A stretch of 32,904 nucleotides of DNA from an uncultured Bacteroides sp. Its GTDB lineage: Bacteria > Bacteroidota > Bacteroidia > Bacteroidales > Bacteroidaceae. The translations under genes were made by a program, and so were the position numbers. Positions 17,998 to 26,033 of this stretch are shown here, one piece after another (the stretch's first letter is position 1; every line of letters starts with the position of its first letter). The stretch covers positions 1 through 32,904 of the forward strand of contig CAUEFX010000049.1 of assembly GCA_958477465.1 (NCBI GenBank), read 5' to 3'. The notes under the pieces are model-generated. The model was not told where the DNA came from, made no database searches, and worked only from the letters and a program-made list of their open reading frames with translations.

Positions 17998-18026
17998 GAT
18001 ATATCTTCTTGGACAATGACAACGTT

Positions 18027-18443
18027 TTATCGGCGAGGTGTTCCTCCCGGCTGTCCGTCCTCATCCCAGGGACGGTAGACCTCACCGAGCAGGGAGGCGA
18101 TGTCCTCCCTGTGTTCCTCCATATGGAGTTCCAACAACCGGATGATAAAACCGGAGATGCTGCCGCAGCCGGCGGCCCTGACCAGCATGGCGATCCGGCG
18201 GTGCAGTCTCCCATCAATGTAGGCGGTCTTCCACTCAGCGGCTCTGGGAGCGGGAACCAGAAACCTCCTCTTGTATTCCTCCGGACCTGTCACTTTCCCT
18301 GCCCGGACCTGACTTCCATGACTTGGTATCTCCACCACTGGTTCCAGGGATGGGGAAACGGGAGCTGACAGAAGGTTCCCCGTGAGTCCGACCCTCTCGA
18401 GAACGATATCGGAAAGCCGGTTCTTTTCCTTTTCTGAATCCAT
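18027..18443 (-). CDS. DUF3408 conjugal transfer protein (second copy)
   Basis: 138 aa. It has the same layout as its neighbour: a variable linker, then WKTAYIDGRLHRRIAMLVRA and ISGFIIRLLELHMEEHREDI (~70-120), the DUF3408 ribbon-helix-helix-like core. The two are clearly related but diverged. It is first in the three-gene transfer remnant. The gene-free repeat region 18444-19357 lies upstream and probably contains its promoter. No frameshift is seen. Confidence 0.8.
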   Translation of the reverse strand: MDSEKEKNRLSDIVLERVGLTGNLLSAPVSPSLEPVVEIPSHGSQVRAGKVTGPEEYKRRFLVPAPRAAEWKTAYIDGRLHRRIAMLVRAAGCGSISGFIIRLLELHMEEHREDIASLLGEVYRPWDEDGQPGGTPRR

Positions 18444-18767
18444 ATTTTAAAATCTTAAATTATTAAATTACACAACTGGTATTGTCTCGGAATACAAAAT
18501 AAAGGAAGAAGAGAACAGGATGAAACCACCTGTCACTTATAGTCATCCAAAGTCAGTTATTGTCATGATACACATGACGGGGGGGACGGAGATGCCGTTC
18601 CGTTCGGACGGTTCTTCCTATGCGGAGGCGACATCAGAGGCCCGTAGTGGTGTGGAAAAGCGAGCGGGATTCCGTTTCCTTGTCCACCGTTCCTTTTTAA
18701 TCCTTATGGGCAGGCGTGAGAGCGCGCATCCGTCCGGATACGGATTCTTAAATTATCGGTCTATGGG

Positions 18768-18961
18768 AGTGTAAAAGTATTAATCCGTTAATGGAGAATT
18801 ATGAAGGAAGACCATAAGGTGTACACGGCTACATTCTCCATTTGCAGAAGTGTAGAAGTAGTAATCCATTAATGAAGATAATGCAGAAAAACCATAAACC
18901 ATATACGGCTCACTGCCGCTCTCCATTTGTAGATGTGTAGAAGTAACAATCCATTAATGGA
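18768..18961. repeat. Three imperfect direct repeats, 81-85 bp apart, with palindromic core
   Basis: GTGTAGAAGTARYAATCC-like cores followed by ATTAATGG-like sequence occur at 18768-18795, 18849-18875 and 18934-18961. The third holds the perfect palindrome CCATTAATGG, and the others differ by one or two bases. The sequence between cores is also partly repeated (ACCATAA, TACACGGCT or TATACGGCT, CTCCATTTG). The periodic layout upstream of transfer genes suggests binding sites for a regulator or replication/relaxosome protein. Confidence 0.7.
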
Positions 18962-19161
18962 CAATAGGGCATGTAAAGGGCAGATTTCCCGTATATTCGC
19001 CTCCTTATTCCCGAATTATGGACGTAAGTCATATGATTATGGAGAGATATCCACCCTTTTATGGGGAGAGCAGCCGGCAAACACCTGATGGAAATGCCTC
19101 GTAAATCACAGGAGAATAGCCATACAATGGGCTAATACACAATAATTATTGGATAAATGTG

Positions 19162-19241
19162 GTCCGCTCCTGCGGACAGCAAGTTGTGTTTTCGTTTAAC
19201 GAAAACAGGACGGTTTAACGGAGAATACACCGATAAACCGT
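19162..19241. repeat. Cluster of three inverted repeats, possible oriT
   Basis: Three hairpins follow each other: GTCCGC/GCGGAC (19162-19177), GTTTTCGTT/AACGAAAAC (19188-19206, 1-bp centre) and ACGGTTTA/TAAACCGT (19210-19241, 16-bp centre). Dense hairpins in a gene-free region beside tra genes resemble an origin of transfer, but no relaxase gene is present and no nic sequence is recognised. Confidence 0.4.
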
Positions 19242-19357
19242 TACTTATTTCAAGCTCCAGCGTCGCTTTTTACATATCTAACTATAATTCATTTGAAATC
19301 ACAAAACAGATTGAACCGAATGTGGTTAGTTTGTCTGTTTATTTCATGTCCGAATCA

Positions 19358-19924
19358 TTAGTATGCTATGTTGCAAAGTTCGTATTCATTATGAAAAAAT
19401 CCGCTTACGAGAACAAGATATTCAGGTAATTTGCCATCCTTTCCCCAAAGAAGTTCGATGTTAAAAAGTTCAGAAAGCGTTTTGGCTATGTCAAATCCGA
19501 AGGCTTCGAGTGACGGACGCACTTTTTCCGGGTGTCGGCATGGTGTGCCGCAGTTACGCGTACACTCGTTATCTGAGCAGTGAAGACATTTACCTATATA
19601 GGCAAATGAACGCCCTCCATATTTCCGTTCCATATCCAATAATTCGCTCTCGATTCGTATCCGTTCCGGTAAAATGAGTTTTTGTGTATATTCAATCGGA
19701 ATATCTTTGTCTTCAGGGATTATCTTCGTTGCCATAAGATGTGCATACTTGTATTGTCGGAGAAACGATTCCGTATCAAAATCAAATGGAGGACACCCCC
19801 AACTTTTACCGTAATTGGTACATTGTTTGCAAAGTTCAAGAAAATGTGGTTCGTCACGGAATTCGGCGATGTATCCTTCAACAGTGATGTCTGAAGTAAA
19901 ATTTTCTACAGTGTATATACTCAT
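19358..19924 (-). CDS. DUF2284 Cys-rich predicted metal-binding protein
   Basis: 188 aa from MSIYTVENF; this ATG overlaps the btuD stop as ATGA (19921-19924), so translation is coupled. The frame is open 8 codons further up, but that start would lie inside btuD. No signal peptide, so cytoplasmic. The DUF2284 motif CKQCTNYGKSWGCPPF gives Cys 32, 35 and 44, and a second cluster gives Cys 113, 116, 121, 125 and 129 (CLHC ... C ... C ... C). Eight cysteines suggest an iron-sulfur or other metal site. It is the last gene of the B12 operon. A role in intracellular handling or reduction of cobalamin is an inference from position only. Confidence 0.8.
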   Translation of the reverse strand: MSIYTVENFTSDITVEGYIAEFRDEPHFLELCKQCTNYGKSWGCPPFDFDTESFLRQYKYAHLMATKIIPEDKDIPIEYTQKLILPERIRIESELLDMERKYGGRSFAYIGKCLHCSDNECTRNCGTPCRHPEKVRPSLEAFGFDIAKTLSELFNIELLWGKDGKLPEYLVLVSGFFHNEYELCNIAY

Positions 19925-20679
19925 TGTTTCAAAATCATTGTACCGCATAAGGAGTCGAAACGGATGTTTTCATTTTGGAAAAGTCTGTCAATGTATCCGC
20001 TTTTCTGCATTTCAGACGCGGTCAAGCAACTTAAATTCGGGGTATCTAACAATGCTATCGAATCGCACATGGACAACGCGATGTCAAGTTCATGTGTCGA
20101 GAACATGATACATTTTTTCTCGTCGTGGACAAGCCTACGAAGCAACGCCACAAGTTCGTAGCGATTAGGCATGTCAAGAAAGGAAGTCGGTTCATCAAGG
20201 AGAATGATAGGAGTATCCTGTGCCAATGCACGAGCAATCATCACACGCTGGCATTCGCCATCCGACATTTTATCCATCGTGCGGTTTGCATAAGCCTCCA
20301 TTCCCACCGAAATGAGCGATTGCATGACTATCTCCTTATCTGTTTCTTGCATCCTACCTATCCAGTTGGTATAAGGAGCACGGCCTATGGCTACGACATC
20401 CTTGCACCGCAGGTTGGCGATGCGCGTGCGCTCGGTCGTGACGACAGCCAGCGTTTTTGCCATATCTTCGGTTTTCATGCAGGCGATGTCGTGCCCGTCG
20501 AGAATGATTTTTCCGGAATAACACCGGTTCAGACCGGCTATGGCGCGGAGCAACGTCGATTTTCCTGTCCCGTTTCTTCCGATAAGGGCTGTCAGTTGAC
20601 CTTTTTTTATCGTGGCATTTACCTCGTGGAGCAACGAGTTTTCTTTGTAACCTATGGAAAAATGCTGTAATTCTATCAT
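19921..20679 (-). CDS. btuD: Cobalamin ABC transporter ATP-binding protein BtuD
   Basis: 252 aa from MIELQHFSIG. The ATG overlaps the btuC stop as ATGA (20676-20679); an open frame 11 codons upstream is ignored. Walker A is GRNGTGKS (34-41), the signature SDGECQ (139-144), Walker B IILLDEP (158-164) and the switch His H196 (STHELD). It energises the inner-membrane step of B12 import together with BtuC and BtuF. The family (FecE/BtuD) also serves heme and siderophores; the cobalamin assignment rests on the riboswitch and on btuB/btuG in the same operon. Confidence 0.9.
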   Translation of the reverse strand: MIELQHFSIGYKENSLLHEVNATIKKGQLTALIGRNGTGKSTLLRAIAGLNRCYSGKIILDGHDIACMKTEDMAKTLAVVTTERTRIANLRCKDVVAIGRAPYTNWIGRMQETDKEIVMQSLISVGMEAYANRTMDKMSDGECQRVMIARALAQDTPIILLDEPTSFLDMPNRYELVALLRRLVHDEKKCIMFSTHELDIALSMCDSIALLDTPNLSCLTASEMQKSGYIDRLFQNENIRFDSLCGTMILKQ

Positions 20680-21656
20680 GCGGTGATGGATTTGTTGCGT
20701 AAAACCACCCATACGACGATTGGGATTCCCAATAGAGCTGTAATGGCGTTGATCGGCAAGGTGAATATTTTAGAAATGATGTCGCAAAGAAGCAATATCG
20801 ATGCTCCCGAAAGAATTGTTCCAGGCAGAAGGACATGATGATCGCTATTTTGGAAAAGCATTCTTGTGACATGAGGCATAGCGAGACCTATGAAACCTAT
20901 CGGACCGCAAAAAGCGGTTATCGTTCCGGCGAGCAGCGTTGTCGAGAGAAACAACAGGCTGCGTGAACGCCGAATATTCAGTCCCATTGTTACGGCATAT
21001 TCCTCTCCGAACAGCAGGAGGTTAAGCGGTTTGATGGTCAGTACCGCCAACAGCAGTCCGGCAAACACCGATGGAACAAGAATCAGAAGTTGTCCGGAGG
21101 TGACGTCACCCAAAGCCCCCATCGTCCAAATGACAAAGGCTTTCAGCGATTCCTCTTTGCTGAGGTACTGCAATATCTGCACGACAGCACCTACGCCCGA
21201 TGAGAACATCATGCCCAGAATCAGGATTACCATGATGTCTTTTATTCGCTGTCCGACGGCAGTTATCACGAGCAACACGACAGCCGCACCCACCCACGCT
21301 GCTCCGGCAATGCCTATTGATGAACCGATCCCGGCAAGTACCACAAGTGCCACACCGAGACTTGCACCGGAACTGATGCCAAGGACATAGGGACCGGCAA
21401 GAGGATTACGGAAGAGGGTCTGCATCTGAAGACCGCTGACCGATAAGGTAGCCCCGGCCAACAGTGCCACTATAGCTTTTATGAGGCGTATGTTGAGTAC
21501 GATTTTTTCCGTGGCACGGGAACAATTTCCCCCGGTCAGTGCTGCCCATACATCGCGGATCGGAATGTTGACAGCTCCCACGGCCAAGTCCAGTAAAAAA
21601 AGACCGACCGTGAGCGTAATCAATATGGAGAATAATATAGTCGAACGGGAACGCAT
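20676..21656 (-). CDS. btuC: Cobalamin ABC transporter permease BtuC (FecCD family)
   Basis: 326 aa with about nine to ten hydrophobic segments. FecCD-family stretches are clear: LAGATLSVSGLQMQTLFRNPLAGPYVLGISSGASLG (about 57-92, split here by family convention), LLLFGEEYAVTMGLNI, FCGPIGFIGLAMPHVTRML and INAITALLGIPIVVWVVLRN. It follows the btuF stop with no gap (TAG then ATG) and overlaps btuD by 4 bp. It forms the inner-membrane channel. Confidence 0.9.
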   Translation of the reverse strand: MRSRSTILFSILITLTVGLFLLDLAVGAVNIPIRDVWAALTGGNCSRATEKIVLNIRLIKAIVALLAGATLSVSGLQMQTLFRNPLAGPYVLGISSGASLGVALVVLAGIGSSIGIAGAAWVGAAVVLLVITAVGQRIKDIMVILILGMMFSSGVGAVVQILQYLSKEESLKAFVIWTMGALGDVTSGQLLILVPSVFAGLLLAVLTIKPLNLLLFGEEYAVTMGLNIRRSRSLLFLSTTLLAGTITAFCGPIGFIGLAMPHVTRMLFQNSDHHVLLPGTILSGASILLLCDIISKIFTLPINAITALLGIPIVVWVVLRNKSITA

Positions 21657-22796
21657 CTATTTCAGTTGCTTGTAATACACACACTCTTCCTGCACCAGTT
21701 CAGGATGGAATATCTTCACGAGGTCGCGGAGCACGATGTCAGGATTCACGACGGCAGACTCGTAATAGTCGTTACCCCCGGCTGTGTTGGTACGGGCGTT
21801 GTTGTTATACACCTCTCCATTTTTGAAACATCGGGTATCGGTGAATTTCGGACATGATGCCTTCAAGTCGTCAAGGGAGTTCGCCATTCCCACGTTCAAC
21901 CACATGTCCGCATCCGACGCGAGCAGATATGCTTCTTCTAAGTCAATGGGGATAGAAGCGTTTCCCGTGTTCTTCTGGTAGATATAGCGGCCTCCCGCAT
22001 CAGTAATCAAGCGGGCTACATAACTTTGGGTTGAAGGCATGAACCACGAGTCGCCATAGGGAACATTAAGCATAACCGAAGGAGTGCCGAGGGTACTGTC
22101 GGCCACTTTCTTTTTCAAGGCGTTGTATCTGACCGGGATTGCGGCAAAGGCTTTTTCACCCTTCTCACGTTTTCCTGTGACTTCTGAAAGCACTACCATC
22201 CATTCGGCCTTGCCGAGAGGCGACTCTTCAAGATAATCGCCGACATACATGAACGGTATGTCGAGTTCTTCGAGTTTGCTTTCCATTGCGCTTGCGCCGT
22301 TCACCCCATAGAGCAGAACGAGGTCGGGATCGAGCGAGAGCAGCAACTCGTAGTTGATGTTCCCTTCATAGCCGACATCGCCAATACTGTCGCGGCGGGC
22401 TTGGATGTCTGGGTTGGAAATGTAGTCGATTCCCGAAACGCCGGTTATACACCGGACTTCACCGATTGCGTCAAGCATGGCGATATGAGTGGAAGACATC
22501 GCCACGATACGTTTGGCGTCTCCTTTGAGTACCTGTCCTGCAAACCCTTCGGGAACCTCTTCACCGTTGCGGACGATAAACAGCCATGTGGTTACACTGT
22601 CCGCTCCCTGCCAGGGATTCCTGACGGTTATCAGTACGCTTTCCTTCCCGCCCGCCCCTTTGATGTCGAAGCCGGAGGCATATTCGGGAGCATAAAGCAG
22701 CAGGTTGAAATCATTGATTTTTGAGCTTTTGTTGTGGCAGCCTGTAAATGCCAGAGAAAGCAACAAAATCAGGCTTAAATTCTTTAATGCGTTCAT
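21657..22796 (-). CDS. btuF: Cobalamin-binding lipoprotein BtuF (ABC substrate-binding protein)
   Basis: 379 aa. The lipoprotein signal MNALKNLSLILLLSLAFTGC puts the lipidated Cys at residue 20, so it is membrane-tethered in the periplasm. Class III (BtuF/FecB-type) features are present: KRIVAMSSTHIAMLDAIG (start of the first lobe), LLSLDPDLVLLYG and the long inter-lobe helix region around YLEESPLGKAEWMVVLSEVTG. It delivers B12 from BtuB to BtuCD. 11 bp separate it from btuB and none from btuC. Confidence 0.88.
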   Translation of the reverse strand: MNALKNLSLILLLSLAFTGCHNKSSKINDFNLLLYAPEYASGFDIKGAGGKESVLITVRNPWQGADSVTTWLFIVRNGEEVPEGFAGQVLKGDAKRIVAMSSTHIAMLDAIGEVRCITGVSGIDYISNPDIQARRDSIGDVGYEGNINYELLLSLDPDLVLLYGVNGASAMESKLEELDIPFMYVGDYLEESPLGKAEWMVVLSEVTGKREKGEKAFAAIPVRYNALKKKVADSTLGTPSVMLNVPYGDSWFMPSTQSYVARLITDAGGRYIYQKNTGNASIPIDLEEAYLLASDADMWLNVGMANSLDDLKASCPKFTDTRCFKNGEVYNNNARTNTAGGNDYYESAVVNPDIVLRDLVKIFHPELVQEECVYYKQLK

Positions 22797-22807
22797 ATTG
22801 ATGCAGA

Positions 22808-24886
22808 TTATCGTTTACTATTTTTGTTTTTTCCGAACTTGGGTGTTATGCCGATGAATATCTCGAAATTGATGCCCGGCATGGGACGGGACAATACGGA
22901 AAGGTATTCTTCATCGAACAGGTTGTTGATGCTGCCCTTTAGCGACAGATCGGCCCATCGGAAAGAGAGCTGTTTTTCCAGTGTCACGTTATTCATGAAG
23001 TAAGGGGGCAGATAGCCCGTCAGGGTATAGTCATTACTCGACATGGTATAACGCTGGCTGTAATAACACCATTTGTAAAGCAGGCTCCATGTCCGCCATG
23101 ACAGACGTCCGGTCACCGTTGCGGAAAACTCCGGCACGTATGGCAACTGTTTGCCGACGGATTGGTCTGCCGGACTCATCGGTTCGCTCTCGTTGATCGA
23201 GGGAGTCCACGAGAAAGTTCCGTTCATATCCAGTTTCCAGTCCTTTCCGAGCATTATATCAAGGTGGGCGTTGGTCTCTGCCCCGTAAGCATGTACCTTT
23301 TTGAGGTTTCTGGGGGAGAAGAATCCCTTGGTTGTGGGTAGCCAGATGATCCAGTCGTCGATGTGCGAATCGAACCAGTTGATACCACCGCTCAAAGCAT
23401 ATACATTTTCTTTCCCCACCGAGAACGACAACCCCACGTCGTATGTGAAGCCGTGCTCGCTTTTCAGGTCGGGATTACCGCCCGGCAGAAAATAGAGGTC
23501 GTTCAGCGTGGGAAAACGGTAGTTCCGGGAGATGGATGCTTTCGCCACGATATTGCCTTTTTTCGACAGTACCCCGTCGATGAAGAAAGCCGGGATAACC
23601 GGGGCCCATTCCGTACCGAACATATCCTCGCGAAGGACAAGCGAGGCGGCAAAACGATCGACAGGCCGCCATTTCGCAGAAACGGAACCGGAAAACTCGA
23701 CACGTCCCTTGTCATACCCGACAACAGCCTTGTTACCTTCCTGCGAGATGATATTTTTGTCCGCGCTTTCCACCAAATGCTGGTGTACGGAAACACCGGC
23801 CGTGAACAGCCATTTCTCTGAAGGAGCATAATCCCCGTCCGCACTTCCGTAGAACGTGTTAATCTTACTGCGTGAGCGGGTCATCGAAGCCATTTCGCCG
23901 TTTCCCTTGTCCCGCTTGTAATCATAGGCCATCCATGTGTGTATATAGCCGCCTTTTACACCGACCTTCCATTTCTCCCGCACGCGATCCCACGAGAGGA
24001 CGCCGCGAAACGTCTGCTCCCTTTGGCGGTTCTCGAAGTCCATGTCGTTCCCGTAATCCGTGCTGAGCATCGCCAGTTCCCGGTTGGAATTGATATACCA
24101 GGCGTTTAGCCCGAACTTGTCGCCTTCGCCCGTGTTATAATAAATTTCCTGCAAGACGTGCAGATCCTTATAAGCCCCGCTGCGGTTGCGTTCCGTCGGG
24201 TAATAGGAACCGATGATGTTCTTGTCCTCGTCATAGATGTTTTCCTTCTTGTCCCGGTTTCGGTATTTGTAGTCGTTGGGGGAAGAGGAATACACCACAC
24301 GGGTGGAGGACTGCCAGTGTTTGTCACCGTAGGTCAGGCGGAGAAACTCGTCGAACGTGCTGAACGACCCCACTCCCTGCACGTACTGCAACCCGAACCC
24401 TTCATGGTTGGCCGGAGAAGTGGAGAGCCTGACCAGACCACCCAAGCCGCCGCCCGTTTCGTTTACCGATGACGTTCCGTGCAGCAGCGAGGCATCATCG
24501 ATAAAGTAAGAAGGGATGGTGGAAAAATCCGTCATGCCCAGCATCGGGTTGTTAATGCGCATACCATTCCACGTCACTTGGGTATGCGAGGGAGAGGTAC
24601 CCCGGAAAGCCACGGTGGATAACGTGGCGCGTCCGTAGTTCTTGACAAAAACGGATGAGTTGAATGTCAGCACATCGGCCATAGACAAGGCGATGTTCTC
24701 TTTCATGGCGATGGAATCGAAACGGGTTCGTTGCACGCCTATATCCTTCATAGGTCGTTTGCCCACCACCGTAACCTCCGGAATACGTAGTACCCTTTTG
24801 GTAATGCTGACGGAATTTTTCTGCTGGGCGGCAAGCAGAAAGGGCAGGCTTACCCCCACGAACAATAGAATAAGATGTCTTTTCAT
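22808..24886 (-). CDS. btuB: TonB-dependent cobalamin receptor BtuB
   Basis: 692 aa with a signal peptide (MKRHLILLFVGVSLPFLLAA). The TonB-box-like PEVTVVGK is at ~36-43. The plug follows (MADVLTFNSSVFVKNYG, TVAFRGTSPSHTQVTWNGMR, GGGLGGLVRLSTSP), then a 22-strand barrel with NLFDEEYLSVLSRPMPGINF near the end. The length suits BtuB rather than the ~1000-aa SusC receptors. It lies 18 bp after btuG; BtuG caps BtuB in Bacteroides and hands it B12. It is visibly richer in GC than the accessory lipoprotein genes upstream. Confidence 0.9.
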   Translation of the reverse strand: MKRHLILLFVGVSLPFLLAAQQKNSVSITKRVLRIPEVTVVGKRPMKDIGVQRTRFDSIAMKENIALSMADVLTFNSSVFVKNYGRATLSTVAFRGTSPSHTQVTWNGMRINNPMLGMTDFSTIPSYFIDDASLLHGTSSVNETGGGLGGLVRLSTSPANHEGFGLQYVQGVGSFSTFDEFLRLTYGDKHWQSSTRVVYSSSPNDYKYRNRDKKENIYDEDKNIIGSYYPTERNRSGAYKDLHVLQEIYYNTGEGDKFGLNAWYINSNRELAMLSTDYGNDMDFENRQREQTFRGVLSWDRVREKWKVGVKGGYIHTWMAYDYKRDKGNGEMASMTRSRSKINTFYGSADGDYAPSEKWLFTAGVSVHQHLVESADKNIISQEGNKAVVGYDKGRVEFSGSVSAKWRPVDRFAASLVLREDMFGTEWAPVIPAFFIDGVLSKKGNIVAKASISRNYRFPTLNDLYFLPGGNPDLKSEHGFTYDVGLSFSVGKENVYALSGGINWFDSHIDDWIIWLPTTKGFFSPRNLKKVHAYGAETNAHLDIMLGKDWKLDMNGTFSWTPSINESEPMSPADQSVGKQLPYVPEFSATVTGRLSWRTWSLLYKWCYYSQRYTMSSNDYTLTGYLPPYFMNNVTLEKQLSFRWADLSLKGSINNLFDEEYLSVLSRPMPGINFEIFIGITPKFGKNKNSKR

Positions 24887-24904
24887 TTTTGTCCTCCTTC
24901 CTCG

Positions 24905-25978
24905 TTATTTCCAGCAGAAAGCTCCCGGAATGATTCCCACGTAAAATTCATCGATCAGCTTGCCTTGCGGCGAATAGCGATACACGATACCTTGTTGCTG
25001 GTAATCAATAGCGTCGGCCACATATACCTCCCCGTTGTTGGGATTGACCGTAAGGCCGTAGTATTTGGTGTCCCGAAACTCCAGAAAAGGCCGGACGGGA
25101 ACACGGTCGGCTTCCACCGGCATTCGCCAAATATCGTTGTTGATCCAGTAAAGTGTATCCCGTGTACCGTTGAGCTGGACTTCCGAAGGCCAGTCGCCCA
25201 GCTTAAACTTGAACTGTTTCTCTACGGTGAAAGTCTCGGCGTCTATACGATAGAGAGACGGTGCCTCGTAACCGTATGGGCTGCCCTCGTAACCGCCATC
25301 CGTGATGGTCCACATCTTGTTGTATTTGTCCATGACCAGCGAAGTAGGTTGTATGCCGATGGTCAGTTCGTCCACGACCTTGTCCGTCTCCGTGTCGATT
25401 TTCAGGATGCGGTTCTGGTACGACCAGCAGTTCACATAGACGTACTTGCCGTATTGTACCATTTGTTCGGTGGAACCCGATTCCATGTCCATGTCTGGAC
25501 ATTCGATATAGCCGGTAATCTCGTATGTCTTGGGGTTGATGATGAAGATACGGTAGTCCCATATCTGCGTCACATAGGCTTTCTCATCCGACAGAAAATG
25601 GATATACCGGGGTGAGGTGAAACCTGTGATACGGCCCACTTCCTTGAAAGTATTGATGTCGATGGCGAAAATCACATGCGAGTTGTTCACCACGATCCAG
25701 CCTATACCGTCCCGGATAACCATAGACTGGGCCACATCGCCCAACTTGAACCCGTTGGCACGGTAAAACACTTCATTCTCCACTTCGCACGTGGCGGGAT
25801 CGTAGTAGGAAAGCGTGGCATTGCTGTACTGGAAATTCCCCTCGTTGGTAATGAAAAGACCAGAGGCCGATACAGAGAAATCTTCCATCTCTCCGTAATC
25901 CCATTTCATGCAACTGCCGAAAACTGGCAGGCAGAAAAGAAAAAGGCAAATCCGTTGTATTGTTCTGCTCATTGTCAT
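24905..25978 (-). CDS. btuG: Surface B12-binding lipoprotein BtuG (seven-bladed propeller, DUF5074-like)
   Basis: 357 aa from the ATG at 25978; 25972 (MSRTIQRICLFLFCLPVFGS) is equally possible. The open frame reaches 26005, but that ATG lies inside a terminator hairpin. The lipobox is FGSC. Repeated propeller blades follow: SGLFITNEGNFQYSNATLSY, IGWIVVNNSHVIFAIDINTF, NRILKIDTETDKVVDELTIG, YGLTVNPNNGEVYVADAIDY. This is the BtuG pattern, known to bind cobalamin very tightly at the cell surface and to form a lid on BtuB. It is encoded directly ahead of btuB, as in the known Bacteroides B12 loci. Confidence 0.88.
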   Translation of the reverse strand: MTMSRTIQRICLFLFCLPVFGSCMKWDYGEMEDFSVSASGLFITNEGNFQYSNATLSYYDPATCEVENEVFYRANGFKLGDVAQSMVIRDGIGWIVVNNSHVIFAIDINTFKEVGRITGFTSPRYIHFLSDEKAYVTQIWDYRIFIINPKTYEITGYIECPDMDMESGSTEQMVQYGKYVYVNCWSYQNRILKIDTETDKVVDELTIGIQPTSLVMDKYNKMWTITDGGYEGSPYGYEAPSLYRIDAETFTVEKQFKFKLGDWPSEVQLNGTRDTLYWINNDIWRMPVEADRVPVRPFLEFRDTKYYGLTVNPNNGEVYVADAIDYQQQGIVYRYSPQGKLIDEFYVGIIPGAFCWK

Positions 25979-25984
25979 TCGGAT

Positions 25985-26017
25985 AAAAAAGAGTACCCGA
26001 ATCATTACGGGTACTCT
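25985..26017 (-). terminator. Intrinsic terminator inside the B12 operon, just before btuG
   Basis: AGAGTACCCG (25990-25999) pairs perfectly with CGGGTACTCT (26008-26017) around an 8-nt loop. On the minus strand six Ts follow at once (25990-25985). The T-run ends 7 nt before the btuG ATG. It should end part of the transcripts after the three accessory lipoprotein genes. No new promoter is evident between it and btuG. Confidence 0.8.
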
Positions 26018-26033
26018 GGTTAAGGTATAAGGT

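Larger units (their letters stand above)
18444..19357. other. Gene-free control region of the conjugative-element remnant
   Basis: No supported gene. It contains the triplicated repeat (18768-18961) and the hairpin cluster (19162-19241), both listed separately. Base composition changes near 19250-19350, where the element debris gives way to the B12 operon. The small plus-strand open frames here have no recognisable domains and cross the repeats, so I do not count them as genes. No clear terminator is seen for the B12 operon, which ends at 19358. Confidence 0.5.

Noticed and set aside
18520..18774. 84-codon plus-strand frame in the element control region
   Set aside because: No domain, and it ends in the first repeat copy; composition fits noncoding element DNA.
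18768..18961. CRISPR array
   Set aside because: Only three copies, imperfect, 81-85 bp apart, with similar rather than unique spacers and no cas genes.
19157..19429. 90-codon plus-strand frame over the hairpin cluster
   Set aside because: It consists of the inverted repeats and then crosses the 3' end of the DUF2284 gene; not a plausible protein.
24875..25615. 246-codon plus-strand open frame opposite btuG
   Set aside because: Antisense to the propeller protein, with no recognisable family features.
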